Positions 8,305 to 17,410 of a stretch of 64,000 nt of DNA are shown piece after piece. The translations under genes were made by a program, and so were the position numbers. Every line of letters starts with the position of its first letter. The stretch's first letter is position 1. This DNA comes from Sphingomonas taxi (GTDB taxonomy: Bacteria > Pseudomonadota > Alphaproteobacteria > Sphingomonadales > Sphingomonadaceae), in the NCBI RefSeq assembly GCF_000764535.1, contig NZ_CP009571.1, positions 3,410,001 through 3,474,000 on the forward strand, read 5' to 3'. The notes beneath the pieces are model-generated. The model was not told the DNA's origin. It did not search any database and worked only from the letters and a program-made list of their open reading frames with translations.

Positions 8305-10956
8305 TCAGAACTCCGCACGCGCGCCGAACAGGATCGTCCGGCCGTAATAATTGATCTCGCCGAAGCGCAGCGTGTCGTCATTGTAGGTATAGGCGCGGGC
8401 ACCGGCGAGGTTGATGCCCTCGACGCTGAACATCAGCTGCGGGGTGACGCGCAGCGACAGATTGCCGTCGAGTGACCCGAACGGCGCGGTGAAGGTCGGT
8501 GCCTGGCTGGTGCTGCCGGTGCCCGACAGATATTTGTCGCGCCAGACGTAGGACAGGCGGGCGGACACCGGACCGTAATCGTAGAAGCCGACGAGATTGT
8601 AGCTCTGCTTCGACAGGCCGAGCATCTCGTTGCGCAACACGCGATTGCCGGCGGTGTAGTTCGCCTCCACCGACGTGTGCGTATAGGACGCCTGAATACC
8701 GAGGCCGTCGAGCGGCTTGGGCAGGAAGGTGAAGACCTGATTATAAGCGGCCTCGAAGCCGTAGACCTTCGCCTTGCCGCCGTTGACCGAGGTGCTGAGC
8801 AGCACGGTGCCGCGGTTGGGAATGTCGATATTGACGTTCTGCGCCGTGATATAGTCGTCGAGGTTCTTGTAGAAAAGGGCGCCGGTGAGCGCGCCGCGAC
8901 GGTTGAAATACCATTCGAGCGAGCCGTCGAACTGGGTCGCGAGGAACGGGTTGAGCTGCGGGTTGCCGCCGCTCGCGGTCGCCGCATCGGTCGAGACGGT
9001 GATGCGCGGTGCGGAATCGGTGATGTTGGGGCGGGTCAGCACGCGGCTCGCGGCGAGGCGGGCGACGAGCTTCGGCGTCAGCTCGGCACGCAGGTTGAAG
9101 CTCGGCAGTATGTTGTCGAACGTCTTGGGATAGCTGACCGCCTGGGGGGTGCTGCCGGTGGTCAGGGTGCCGCTCGCGACCTGATCGGTGTGGACGTAGC
9201 GCGCGCCGATATTGCCCGTCACCTCGACCGAACCGAGCATCACGCCGTAATCGGCGCGGACATAAGCGGCGGCGATCTTCTCGCTGGTGACGAACGACGA
9301 CCGCCGGTCCGCCGGGGTCAGCGCCGCATTGGCGATCGCCGGGGTGAACAGCGCGTCGTAATAGGCCTTGGTGACGGGCACCAGCCAGGTGCGCGGGCTG
9401 TTGCCGGTGACGCCGGCGAGGAAGTCGTCATAGGGCAGTTGCTGATAGGCGCCCGAGCCGAGCACCGACAGCGGCTGGCCGGTGACGGTGTTGATGAGAA
9501 AGTCGCGGCGGCGATAGTCGCGCTTGCGCCAGTGATATTCGCCGCCCGCCGCGATCTTGCGGAGCAGGCCGTCGCCGACGTCATAGCTTAGGTCGGCGCG
9601 GCCATAGGCGTCCCAATCCTTGCTGTTCTTGGGCGCGATGTTGAAGGTGGTGACGGCATAGTTCGCCGGATTGGTCAGGTCGCGGGTGGTGGTGAGCGTC
9701 GGCAGCACCTTGTAGCCGCCCGAGGCGTCATAGGTCAGCGGCGCGATGAACTGCGCGCGGCTGCGCACCGTGCCCTCGGCGTTGCTCGGGTGGTAGCTGT
9801 GCGCGGTCGACCAGCTGCCGTCGGCCGAGGCGTGCCAGCGACCCTGGTCGAAGCTCTGGCGCAGCGCGACGGTGAGCAGGTCGTGGCGGTTGAGGCTGTA
9901 TTCGCGCGACGCCATGAAGCGCGCGTTGTTGATCGTCGCGCCGACCACGGTGTTGCCGCTGATCTTGGTCGAGCCGGGAACGATGGCGGCCGGATTTTTC
10001 TTGTCGCCGGAATCGTCGGGATAGATGTCGATGCCGAATTCGTCATAGGCGACGTCGAGCCGCGTCGCGATCACGTCGAGCGTGGTGCGCAGGGCGGGCG
10101 TCGGCTGCCATTGCGCGGAGACGATGCCCGACAGGCGCTTGCGATCCTCCGTTTCGATCGTCGGGCGCGTCCGCGTCGGCGTGTACAGGCCGCTCGCGCT
10201 GCCGAGCAGATTGGTGTTCCAGCCGAAGTTCATGAAGCGGTCGTTGCGGACCTGCTTGCCCCAATATTGCGCGCCGGCGAGGATGCCGACCGTCTCGTCC
10301 GGGCTGCGGTAGCTGGTCAGCAGCGTGGCATTGGGCTCGACGCGGTGCGTCTGCGCGGTGAAGGTGTAGCGCGAATTGAGCGTCGTGCGCGTGCCGATAT
10401 CGAGCGGGTGGAAGGTCTTGACGTCGATATTGCCGCCGAGCGCGCCCTCGTTCATGTCCGGCGTCGGCGTCTTGACGACGTCGATGCTCGAGACGAACTC
10501 GGCGGGCAGCATCTCGAAGCGGAACTGGCGGCCGTTGGCGCCGCCGTTCTCGATCAGGTCGTTGAGCGCGACGGTGCGGCCGTTGACCAGGGTGTTCTGG
10601 AACTGCGGGCCGAGGCCGCGAACGCTGACGTACAGCCCCTCGCCGCGTGGCCGGGTGATCGCGACACCGGGCACCACCTGCAACGCCTCGGCGACGTTCT
10701 GCGCCGGGAATTTGCCGATGTCGGTCGAGGCGATCGAATCGAGGCCGTAGGCGGCCTTGCGTTTGGCCTCGGTGGCGGTGGCGATGCTGCGCGCATAGCT
10801 GCCGGTGACGACGATCTCGCCGTCCTGCTCCGCATCGCCCGTCGGCGCGTCGGTGGTGCTGGCCGGATTGGTCTGTGCGAGCGCGGCCGGCGTGGCGAGC
10901 AGCGCCGCGAGCGTGAGCGGCAGCGTGGCGCCGATCAGGCGCGAAGTACGAAGCAT
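8305..10956 (-). CDS. TonB-dependent outer-membrane receptor
   Basis: Encodes 883 aa: signal peptide ending near ALAQ, a TonB box-like EIVVTGSY, a plug domain (IGKFPAQNVAEALQVVPGV, YVSVRGLGPQFQNTLVNGR) and a 22-strand-type barrel ending in the outer-membrane aromatic signature ARAEF. The plug opening is typical of the large sugar-type receptors of Caulobacter and sphingomonads, so an oligosaccharide or glycolipid fragment is a likely cargo. The ATG at 10956 was chosen because AGGGGGA precedes it by about 8 nt. It is followed at once by the PI-PLC-like gene and then by the xylanase, possibly as one operon. Confidence 0.92.
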   Translation of the reverse strand: MLRTSRLIGATLPLTLAALLATPAALAQTNPASTTDAPTGDAEQDGEIVVTGSYARSIATATEAKRKAAYGLDSIASTDIGKFPAQNVAEALQVVPGVAITRPRGEGLYVSVRGLGPQFQNTLVNGRTVALNDLIENGGANGRQFRFEMLPAEFVSSIDVVKTPTPDMNEGALGGNIDVKTFHPLDIGTRTTLNSRYTFTAQTHRVEPNATLLTSYRSPDETVGILAGAQYWGKQVRNDRFMNFGWNTNLLGSASGLYTPTRTRPTIETEDRKRLSGIVSAQWQPTPALRTTLDVIATRLDVAYDEFGIDIYPDDSGDKKNPAAIVPGSTKISGNTVVGATINNARFMASREYSLNRHDLLTVALRQSFDQGRWHASADGSWSTAHSYHPSNAEGTVRSRAQFIAPLTYDASGGYKVLPTLTTTRDLTNPANYAVTTFNIAPKNSKDWDAYGRADLSYDVGDGLLRKIAAGGEYHWRKRDYRRRDFLINTVTGQPLSVLGSGAYQQLPYDDFLAGVTGNSPRTWLVPVTKAYYDALFTPAIANAALTPADRRSSFVTSEKIAAAYVRADYGVMLGSVEVTGNIGARYVHTDQVASGTLTTGSTPQAVSYPKTFDNILPSFNLRAELTPKLVARLAASRVLTRPNITDSAPRITVSTDAATASGGNPQLNPFLATQFDGSLEWYFNRRGALTGALFYKNLDDYITAQNVNIDIPNRGTVLLSTSVNGGKAKVYGFEAAYNQVFTFLPKPLDGLGIQASYTHTSVEANYTAGNRVLRNEMLGLSKQSYNLVGFYDYGPVSARLSYVWRDKYLSGTGSTSQAPTFTAPFGSLDGNLSLRVTPQLMFSVEGINLAGARAYTYNDDTLRFGEINYYGRTILFGARAEF

Positions 10957-11265
10957 GTGTAGTCCCCCTGGCGTTATGCCGTTCGCCACGCCGCTAGGTG
11001 GCTAAGGTTACAGGCCAAAGTAATACCAATTTCATTTTGATGACGGAGGCGGCTTTGGGTACTTCGCTGCGCCGCACAATTATCGTGATTAAAATATAGT
11101 CCGAGACAGACATAATTCTTGAGCTTGCGCTCGACATCGCAACAACGGCGGCTGGCGTATTGATCGACATCTATACGACCAAACAGTTTGGGGCCGATGC
11201 GATAATGCTGGAACGGAACCGGCGATTGAATGTTGCTGCTCTCAACACAAAGGGGAGTTCTCAGC
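10957..11265. other. divergent intergenic region, receptor / ferritin-like
   Basis: No gene is supported in these 309 nt. The part next to the receptor gene contains TGGCTAAGGTTACA (10999-11012), a weakly symmetric sequence of LacI-operator style. The part next to the ferritin-like gene contains the EcfG-like promoter listed separately. Confidence 0.5.
11210..11234 (+). promoter_or_regulatory. candidate EcfG (general stress sigma) promoter
   Basis: GGAAC at 11210-11214, 17 nt, then GTT at 11232-11234, close to the GGAAC-N16-CGTT promoter of the alphaproteobacterial general stress response (here TGTT instead of CGTT). A start about 7 nt further on would give a short leader holding the AGGGGAG ribosome site at 11251-11257. 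Confidence 0.4.
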
Positions 11266-12234
11266 GTGAGTCACGATGTCAGTCCGATCGACGCGCTTGC
11301 GGCGCATGCCGAACAGCGCAAGGACCGAAGGGCCTTTTTCAAGGCGGCAGTAGGGGCGGCGGCCGTCGGGGCCGGCGCCTTTTTGGTAAGCAATCCCGCG
11401 CAGGCGCAGACCCTGACCGATGCGGACATTCTCAACTTCGCGTTGAACCTCGAATATCTCGAGGCGAACTTCTATTATTATGCCGTCTACGGTCGTGGCA
11501 TCCCGGCGACGTCGATCACCGGCGTCGGTACGCCGGTCGCGGCGACGGGCGGCAAGCAGGTCATTTTCCAGGATTCGCTGCTCGCTGAAATGGCACGCGA
11601 GATCGCCGAAGACGAACTCGCCCACGTCAATTTCCTCCGCACCGCGTTGGGATCCGCCGCGGTCGCTCAGCCCGCGATCGACATCGGCGTTTCGGCGACC
11701 AGCGCGTTCAGCGTCGCGGCACAGGCGGCGACGCTCGTCCCGGCCGGCGGCGTCTTCGATCCCTATGCGTCGGATCTCGCCTTCCTCTATGGCGCGTTCC
11801 TGTTCGAGGACGTCGGCGTCACCGCCTATAAGGGCGCCTCGTCGCTGCTGACCAACAAGACCTATCTCGATGCCGCGGCGGGCATCCTTGCCGCCGAAGC
11901 CTATCACGCCAGCATGATCCGCACGACGATCGATCAACTCGGCGGCAACGCCGGGCTGAAGGCATCGACGATCCGCGGCGATACCGAGCTCGTCTCGAAC
12001 GCGCGCGACAGCCTCGACGGCACCAGCGACCTCGACCAGGGCATCGCCTATGTCAGCTCGGGTGCCGGGGATACCTCGAACATCGCGCCTACCGACGGCA
12101 ACGGCATCGCTTTCGGCCGTACGACCGGGCAGGTCCTCAACATCGTCTACCTGAACAAGGCTCAGGTCACCGCCGGCGGCTTCTTCCCGTCCGGTGTCAA
12201 CGGCACCATCCGCAGCAGCGCCAACAACGCCTGA
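11266..12234 (+). CDS. Tat-exported ferritin-like domain protein 1
   Basis: Encodes 322 aa from a GTG start; AGGGGAG lies 8 nt upstream, and no ATG nearby has a ribosome site. The N-terminus has a Tat-like KDRRAFFKAA motif and a hydrophobic stretch ending ALSNPAQAQ-like at AQAQ. The mature part is a four-helix ferritin-like domain with metal-type residues in ALNLEYLEANFY, EDELAHVNFLR, FEDVGVTAYKG and AEAYHASMIR (two EXXH-like motifs). It is about half identical by eye to the next gene, so this is a tandem duplication. The role is unknown; a periplasmic diiron or stress protein is likely. Confidence 0.8.
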   Translation: MSHDVSPIDALAAHAEQRKDRRAFFKAAVGAAAVGAGAFLVSNPAQAQTLTDADILNFALNLEYLEANFYYYAVYGRGIPATSITGVGTPVAATGGKQVIFQDSLLAEMAREIAEDELAHVNFLRTALGSAAVAQPAIDIGVSATSAFSVAAQAATLVPAGGVFDPYASDLAFLYGAFLFEDVGVTAYKGASSLLTNKTYLDAAAGILAAEAYHASMIRTTIDQLGGNAGLKASTIRGDTELVSNARDSLDGTSDLDQGIAYVSSGAGDTSNIAPTDGNGIAFGRTTGQVLNIVYLNKAQVTAGGFFPSGVNGTIRSSANNA

Positions 12235-12259
12235 GCCTCGGGTTCAAAGGGGATATCCT

Positions 12260-13270
12260 ATGATCGATCGTGAAACGCTTCTCGAAGTGTTCGACATCGC
12301 CGAGCGCCGGCGGAACGAACGCCGCCGCTTTATCAAGATGGCGGGCACCGCCGTCGCCGCGACCGCCGGAGCTTCGATGCTCGCCGCCTGTGGCAACGAT
12401 GACGACCAATATGCACCGCCGGTCACGCCGACGCCCACGCCGACGTCGACCGCGGGTCTTCCCGCAGGCGATGTCGACGTGCTGAACTTCGCGCTGAACC
12501 TCGAATATCTCGAAGCGAATTATTATACCTTCGCGGCGTTTGGCAGCGGCATCAACTCGACGGTACAGACCGGAACCGGCACTCAGGGTACGGTAACCGG
12601 TGGCGCTAAAGTGCCGTTCGCCGATGCATCGGTCGCGGCCTATGCCCGCGAGATCGCCGCGGACGAGAATCAGCACGTCGCGTTCCTGCGCCAGCAGCTC
12701 GGTTCGTCGGCGGTGGCGATGCCCGCGATCAACATCGATGGCGGCGCCAATGGCGCATTCACTGCCGCGGCGCGCGCCGCCGGCGTGGTCGGCGCGACGG
12801 GGACGTTCAATCCCTATGCGTCGGACGAGAACTGGCTGCTCGGCGGCATGCTGCTGTCCGACGTCGGCGTCACCGCCTATAAGGGATCGGCGTCGCTGAT
12901 CTCGAACAAGGTCATTCTCGACGCGGCGGCCGGCATCCTTGCGGTGGAGGCCTATCATTCGGGCCTGCTGCGCACGTTGCTGTACCGCAAGGGGCTGGCG
13001 ATGCCGGCGCTGCGCACCAACGCAGACCTGATCTCCAATGCCCGCGACACCGTCGACAACGGCTTCGACGACGATCAGGGGATCAGCCCGACGACGATCA
13101 ACGGCGGCGCGGCATCGAACATCGTGCCCGCGGACAGCAACGGCATCGTATTCGGCCGGACGGCGGGCGACGTGCTCAACGTCGCCTACCTCAACGCCGG
13201 TGCGGTGAGCAGCGGCGGCTTCTTCCCGGCCGGCGTCAACGGCAACATCAAGACCTCGACCGCCGCATAA
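12260..13270 (+). CDS. Tat-exported ferritin-like lipoprotein 2
   Basis: Encodes 336 aa. It begins with a charged region and a strong twin-arginine motif (RRRFIKMAG), then a lipobox-like MLAACG, so it may be a Tat-dependent lipoprotein, unlike its neighbour. A Thr/Pro-rich linker (about residues 55-70) leads into the ferritin-like domain: ALNLEYLEANYY, ADENQHVAFLR, SDVGVTAYKG, VEAYHSGLLR. The third motif has Asp where the first paralogue has Glu. It starts 25 nt after the upstream paralogue and is surely in the same operon. Homologues occur in sphingomonads, often in pairs. Confidence 0.8.
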   Translation: MIDRETLLEVFDIAERRRNERRRFIKMAGTAVAATAGASMLAACGNDDDQYAPPVTPTPTPTSTAGLPAGDVDVLNFALNLEYLEANYYTFAAFGSGINSTVQTGTGTQGTVTGGAKVPFADASVAAYAREIAADENQHVAFLRQQLGSSAVAMPAINIDGGANGAFTAAARAAGVVGATGTFNPYASDENWLLGGMLLSDVGVTAYKGSASLISNKVILDAAAGILAVEAYHSGLLRTLLYRKGLAMPALRTNADLISNARDTVDNGFDDDQGISPTTINGGAASNIVPADSNGIVFGRTAGDVLNVAYLNAGAVSSGGFFPAGVNGNIKTSTAA

Positions 13271-13279
13271 CGGCAGGGG

Positions 13280-14761
13280 TCAGGTCGCCGGCACGCGCAT
13301 CGCCTGCGCGTGCCGGTCGACCAGCACCGCGCTCGCCGCGTTGAGGCCGACCACCTCCACGGCGATGCCGTGGCGGCGCATTCTGGTCACCACCTCTTCG
13401 AGCGCACCGACCGCGGTCACGTCCCACAGGTGCGCCTGCGTCAGGTCGATGCGGACGTGCCGGGCGGTATCCGCCAGATCGAACCGGTCAGCGAAGATCT
13501 CCGCACTGGCGAAGAAGATCTGCCCGGCGACGCGATAGTCGCGCGTATCCGTCGCCGCATCATAGGCGACCGTCACCTGCATCAGCCGGGTGACCTTGAA
13601 GGCGAAGAAGACGCCGCTCAGCAGCACGCCGACCGCCACCCCCGCCGACAGGTCGTGTGTCGTCACGGTCACCGCGACGGTGGCGAGCATTACCGCGCCC
13701 GACGTCTTGGGATGGCGGACGAGGTCGCGCAGCGATCCCCAGGAGAAGGTGCTGATCGACACCATGATCATGATCGCGACCAGCGCTGCGACCGGCACCT
13801 GCGCGACCCAAGGGCGCAGCGGCACCATGACGACGAGCAGGAACACGCCGGCGACCAGCGTCGACAGCCGGCCGCGCCCGCCATAGCGGACGTTGCCGAC
13901 GGTCTGGCCGACCATGCCGCAGCCGGCGATGCCGCCGAACAGTCCGGCGGCGATATTGGCAAGGCCGAGACCGCTGCATTCGCGCGCCTTCGAACTGGTC
14001 GTCTCGGTAAGGTCGTCGACGACGCTGGCGGTCATCATCGATTCGAGCAGGCCGACCGCGGCCATCGCCAGCGCGTAGGGCGCGACGATCGTTAGCGTCT
14101 GCCAGTCGAGGGGCACCGACGGCCAGCCGAACTGCGGCAGCGAGGCGGGCAGGCGGCCGAGGTCGGCGATCGTGCGCAGCGGCATCGGCAGCGCGGTGCT
14201 GATCGCGGTCAGCACGACGATGCAGATCAGCGGCGACGGGACGATATTGGTCACGCGCGGCGCCAGATAGATGATCGCGAGGCCAAGGCCGATCATCGCA
14301 TAGGTGTGCCAGTCGACGCCGATCAGCTGCGGCAGCTGCGCCGAGAAGATCAGGATCGCCAGCGCGTTGACGAAGCCGGTGCGCACCGAGCGCGAGACGA
14401 AGCGCATCAACACGTCGAGCTTGAGCAGCCCGAATGCGACCTGGAACAGGCCGGCGAGCAGGGTCGCGGCGAGGAGATAGTGGAGGCCGTGCGCGTGGAC
14501 GAGCGCGGCGGCGACGAGCGCGACCGAGCCGGCGGCACCCGAGATCATCGCCGGGCGGCCGCCGGCGATCGCGATGACGATGCCGATGACGAAGGAGGCG
14601 AACAGGCCGACTTCGGGATCGATGCCGGCGACGAAGGAGAAAGCGATGACCTCCGGGATCAGTGCGAAGGTGCCGACCATGCCGGCGAGCACGTCGCGGC
14701 GCGCGCCGGCGGGGCTCGAAAACCATTCGGCGCGGTAACGGGACAGGGAAAGACTAATCAT
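13280..14761 (-). CDS. SulP-family inorganic anion transporter with STAS domain
   Basis: Encodes 493 aa: about 10-12 hydrophobic segments with SulP landmarks near the start (AGMVGTFALIPEVIAFS, GGRPAMISGAAGS) and a C-terminal STAS domain from about residue 390 (HVRIDLTQAHLWDVTAVGALEEV). Family members move sulfate, bicarbonate or other anions across the inner membrane. Its end lies only 9 nt from the end of the convergent ferritin-like gene. No strong ribosome site is seen before the ATG at 14761, so a slightly later start is possible. Specificity cannot be read from the sequence. Confidence 0.88.
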   Translation of the reverse strand: MISLSLSRYRAEWFSSPAGARRDVLAGMVGTFALIPEVIAFSFVAGIDPEVGLFASFVIGIVIAIAGGRPAMISGAAGSVALVAAALVHAHGLHYLLAATLLAGLFQVAFGLLKLDVLMRFVSRSVRTGFVNALAILIFSAQLPQLIGVDWHTYAMIGLGLAIIYLAPRVTNIVPSPLICIVVLTAISTALPMPLRTIADLGRLPASLPQFGWPSVPLDWQTLTIVAPYALAMAAVGLLESMMTASVVDDLTETTSSKARECSGLGLANIAAGLFGGIAGCGMVGQTVGNVRYGGRGRLSTLVAGVFLLVVMVPLRPWVAQVPVAALVAIMIMVSISTFSWGSLRDLVRHPKTSGAVMLATVAVTVTTHDLSAGVAVGVLLSGVFFAFKVTRLMQVTVAYDAATDTRDYRVAGQIFFASAEIFADRFDLADTARHVRIDLTQAHLWDVTAVGALEEVVTRMRRHGIAVEVVGLNAASAVLVDRHAQAMRVPAT

Positions 14762-14933
14762 GACTTAGAAATCCGCATGACCGCTCCGGCGCCGCCGGCG
14801 GCGACGCGTCAATGTTCGGGAGCGGTTGCGTTGTCCGGCGGATCGGCGGCCGGAATAGCCACCCGGATTTGCACCGGGTCCAGGCGAATGCCGGCCGCCT
14901 AGCCCGATCCGTGCTGCAGCGCAATAGGCGGGC

Positions 14934-16616
14934 TCAGTCGACCAGGCCGGGCCCCTCGACGATCAGCGCCAGCCCGATGGCGTGGCGTGCGGCGGCGGGC
15001 AATCGTACCTCCAGTGCGTCGCCGGTGCGGGTGAAGGGCAGCGGCGCGCCGTTGCCGGGCAACGACACGCGGCGCACCTCGCCGCGACCGACCGGATTGT
15101 CGCGGCCGAGCAGGGTCAGCCGCGCGACGCCGTCCGCGGGCCAGCCGAGCACCAGCGCGTGCAGCGCCTTGCCGCGGGTGACGTAGCGGATGTCGCGCGC
15201 GGTATAACCGGTGTCGCGGCCGCCCTCCGAGAAGCTGCCCGCGCCGGCGCCGCCTGGCCCCTCGCCGTGGATGCGCCACGGGCGGGTGGCATAGATCGCC
15301 GCGCCGTTGATCCGCATCCACGCACCGATCTCCCCGACGATCTGGCGTTCGCGCGCATCGATCGTGCCGTCGCCCTTGATCGGCACGCTGAGCATCATGT
15401 TGCCGTTCTTGGACACGACGTCGCACAATGTGTGCAGCACCTTGGCGGGGGTTTTGTAGAGGTTCTCGCGCTCATATTGCGCGCCGTAGAACCAATTGCC
15501 GAGGCAGGTTTCGGTCTGCCACGGATAGGGGTCGATGAAGCTCTTCTGCCCACGCTCGACGACGTCGACGAGGCCCATACGGCGCTGCGGCGGCGTCTCC
15601 TTGGCGGTGACGACGCCCTCCAGCCGGCCGCCGTGGCGCGCCATGTTGCGGTTGTAGAAATAGGCGGTGATGTCGAGCCCGGCCTGTTGCAACGGCAGAT
15701 CGTGATTGTCGAAATAGAGCATGTCGGGCTCGTATCTGTCGATCAGCTCGCGGCAGCGCAGGGTCCAGCGGCGGACATAGTCGGGATCGGGCGGCACGCC
15801 CTCGTTCCACAATCCGTCGGTGGCGGCATGCCACGCACCGGCTTCGGCGAGCGAGCCGATGCCGTCGAGCATCGCCATCGACGCGCCTGTGTAGAGCTGT
15901 TGCGGGTCGAGCCCGTCCCACCATGCGCCGCGGCCCTGCGCGCGGGTCAGCGTCGCGGCGTCGTAGCGCTGGCCGCGACGCGGGCCGACGGGATCGTAGC
16001 CATAGGCGGGCTGGTTCCAGTGCCAGGCGTGGGCGCTGTGGTTGGAGACGGCGAAGCGCAGCCCGCGCTCACGCGCCAGCTTCGCCCAGATGCCGACGAT
16101 GTCCTTCTTCGGGCCGACGCGCGTCGAATTCCACGGCTGGTGCGTCGAGGCGAAACAGTCGAGATTGTCGTGATGGTTGGCGAGCGCCATGAAATAGCGC
16201 GCGCCTGCGCCCTTGTAGAGGTCGAGCAGCTCGGCCGGGTCCCAATGTTCGGCGCGCCACCGGTTCTGGATCTGCATGAAGCCGATGTCGGCGGGATGGC
16301 CGTAGGTCTTCAGATGATGGTCGTAGGTGGGGTGGCCCTGAAGGTACATGTTGCGCGCGTACCAATCGTCGCCGATGCCGGGGACCGAAGGCGCCGCCCA
16401 ATGCGCCCAGATGCCGAACTTGGCGTCGCGGAACCAGTCGGGGGCGGAATAGCCGGCGGCGAGCGACCCCCAGTCGGCGGTGAAGCGTGGCGGCGGCGCG
16501 ACCTTGGCCGGGCGCAGCGCCGCGTGCGGCGGCGCGGCGGCGGCGATGCCCGGTGCCGCCTGGGCGAGGCCGAGCGCGGCGCTGCCGGCGAGGAAGCTGC
16601 GGCGATCGACGCTCAT
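14934..16616 (-). CDS. GH29 alpha-L-fucosidase, Tat-exported
   Basis: Encodes 560 aa. A Tat motif (DRRSFLAGSA) and signal region are followed by a GH29 catalytic domain: WFRDAKFGIWAHWA, ARYFMALANHHDN, LRFAVSNHSAHAW, and EPDMLYFDNHDLP, where the Asp of LYFDN corresponds to the catalytic nucleophile of the family. A C-terminal beta domain follows. It releases fucose from plant or animal glycans in the periplasm. The ATG at 16616 overlaps the stop of the upstream esterase gene by 4 nt (ATGA), so it is last in a translationally coupled operon of IclR regulator, two esterases and this enzyme. Confidence 0.92.
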   Translation of the reverse strand: MSVDRRSFLAGSAALGLAQAAPGIAAAAPPHAALRPAKVAPPPRFTADWGSLAAGYSAPDWFRDAKFGIWAHWAAPSVPGIGDDWYARNMYLQGHPTYDHHLKTYGHPADIGFMQIQNRWRAEHWDPAELLDLYKGAGARYFMALANHHDNLDCFASTHQPWNSTRVGPKKDIVGIWAKLARERGLRFAVSNHSAHAWHWNQPAYGYDPVGPRRGQRYDAATLTRAQGRGAWWDGLDPQQLYTGASMAMLDGIGSLAEAGAWHAATDGLWNEGVPPDPDYVRRWTLRCRELIDRYEPDMLYFDNHDLPLQQAGLDITAYFYNRNMARHGGRLEGVVTAKETPPQRRMGLVDVVERGQKSFIDPYPWQTETCLGNWFYGAQYERENLYKTPAKVLHTLCDVVSKNGNMMLSVPIKGDGTIDARERQIVGEIGAWMRINGAAIYATRPWRIHGEGPGGAGAGSFSEGGRDTGYTARDIRYVTRGKALHALVLGWPADGVARLTLLGRDNPVGRGEVRRVSLPGNGAPLPFTRTGDALEVRLPAAARHAIGLALIVEGPGLVD

Positions 16617-17410
16617 CGACCGCCCCCCAGCGTCTTGGCGACCGCGGCGAGCGCGAGCGGACGCATCACCGCATAGCCCGCCGGGGTCGGATGGACGCCG
16701 TCGCTGGCGAGGCCGGGCTTCATCCCGCCCTCCGCCGTGGTCAGCGCGGCGTGATAGTCGACGTAGGTATAGCCATGCGCCGTGGCATAGCCGCGCAGCC
16801 AGCGGTTGAAGGCGAGGATCTGCGGCGCCGGGTGCTTCTCCGGGCTCCACGGAAAGGCGGCGGCGGGCGGGATCGAGGCGAGGATCACCTTGATGCCGTG
16901 CGCGTGCGCCAACTCCGCCATCGTCTCGATATTGCCCTGCACCGTCTCCACCGTCGCGGCGCCGGTGTTGCCGGCGATGTCGTTGGTGCCGGCCATGATG
17001 TGCACCGCCTTGGGGCGGAGCGCGATCACGTCCTGGCGGAAGCGCAGCAGCATCTGCGGCGTGGTCTGGCCGCTGATGCCGCGATCGACGAGGCCGTGCG
17101 TGAACAGCGACGGATCGGCGCCGATCCAATTGTCGGTGATCGAGTCGCCCATGAAGACGACGCGCGCCGGCTCGGTGAGCGCGGCATTCTGTGCGCGATA
17201 GCGGCAGAGCTGGCCGTGGTCGCGCGTCAGCATGTGGAGGTTCCACATCTGCCAGCCCTGGCCGTCGGCGGGTTTGGAGTGCGCGGGGCACGGATCGGCG
17301 ACGATGCCGACGGGGTCGCCGGCATAGGGATCGCCGGGCACGTTGGTCTGCGCCGAGACGGCGGAGGCCGTCAGGCACAGGCCGGCGGCGAGAAGCTTGG
17401 GATAGCGCAT
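16613..17410 (-). CDS. secreted SGNH/GDSL-type esterase (fucose locus, 2)
   Basis: Encodes 265 aa with a signal peptide (LLAAGLCLTASAVSA). SGNH blocks are complete: VVFMGDSITDNW (Ser), VDRGISGQTTPQML (Gly), HIMAGTNDIAGN (Asn) and DGVHPTPAGY (Asp/His). It is a paralogue of the gene just upstream. Members act as acetylesterases on sugars; between a second esterase and a fucosidase it probably deacetylates fucosylated glycans. The start overlaps the previous stop by one base (TGATG) and the stop overlaps the fucosidase start by 4 nt. Confidence 0.87.
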   Translation of the reverse strand: MRYPKLLAAGLCLTASAVSAQTNVPGDPYAGDPVGIVADPCPAHSKPADGQGWQMWNLHMLTRDHGQLCRYRAQNAALTEPARVVFMGDSITDNWIGADPSLFTHGLVDRGISGQTTPQMLLRFRQDVIALRPKAVHIMAGTNDIAGNTGAATVETVQGNIETMAELAHAHGIKVILASIPPAAAFPWSPEKHPAPQILAFNRWLRGYATAHGYTYVDYHAALTTAEGGMKPGLASDGVHPTPAGYAVMRPLALAAVAKTLGGGR

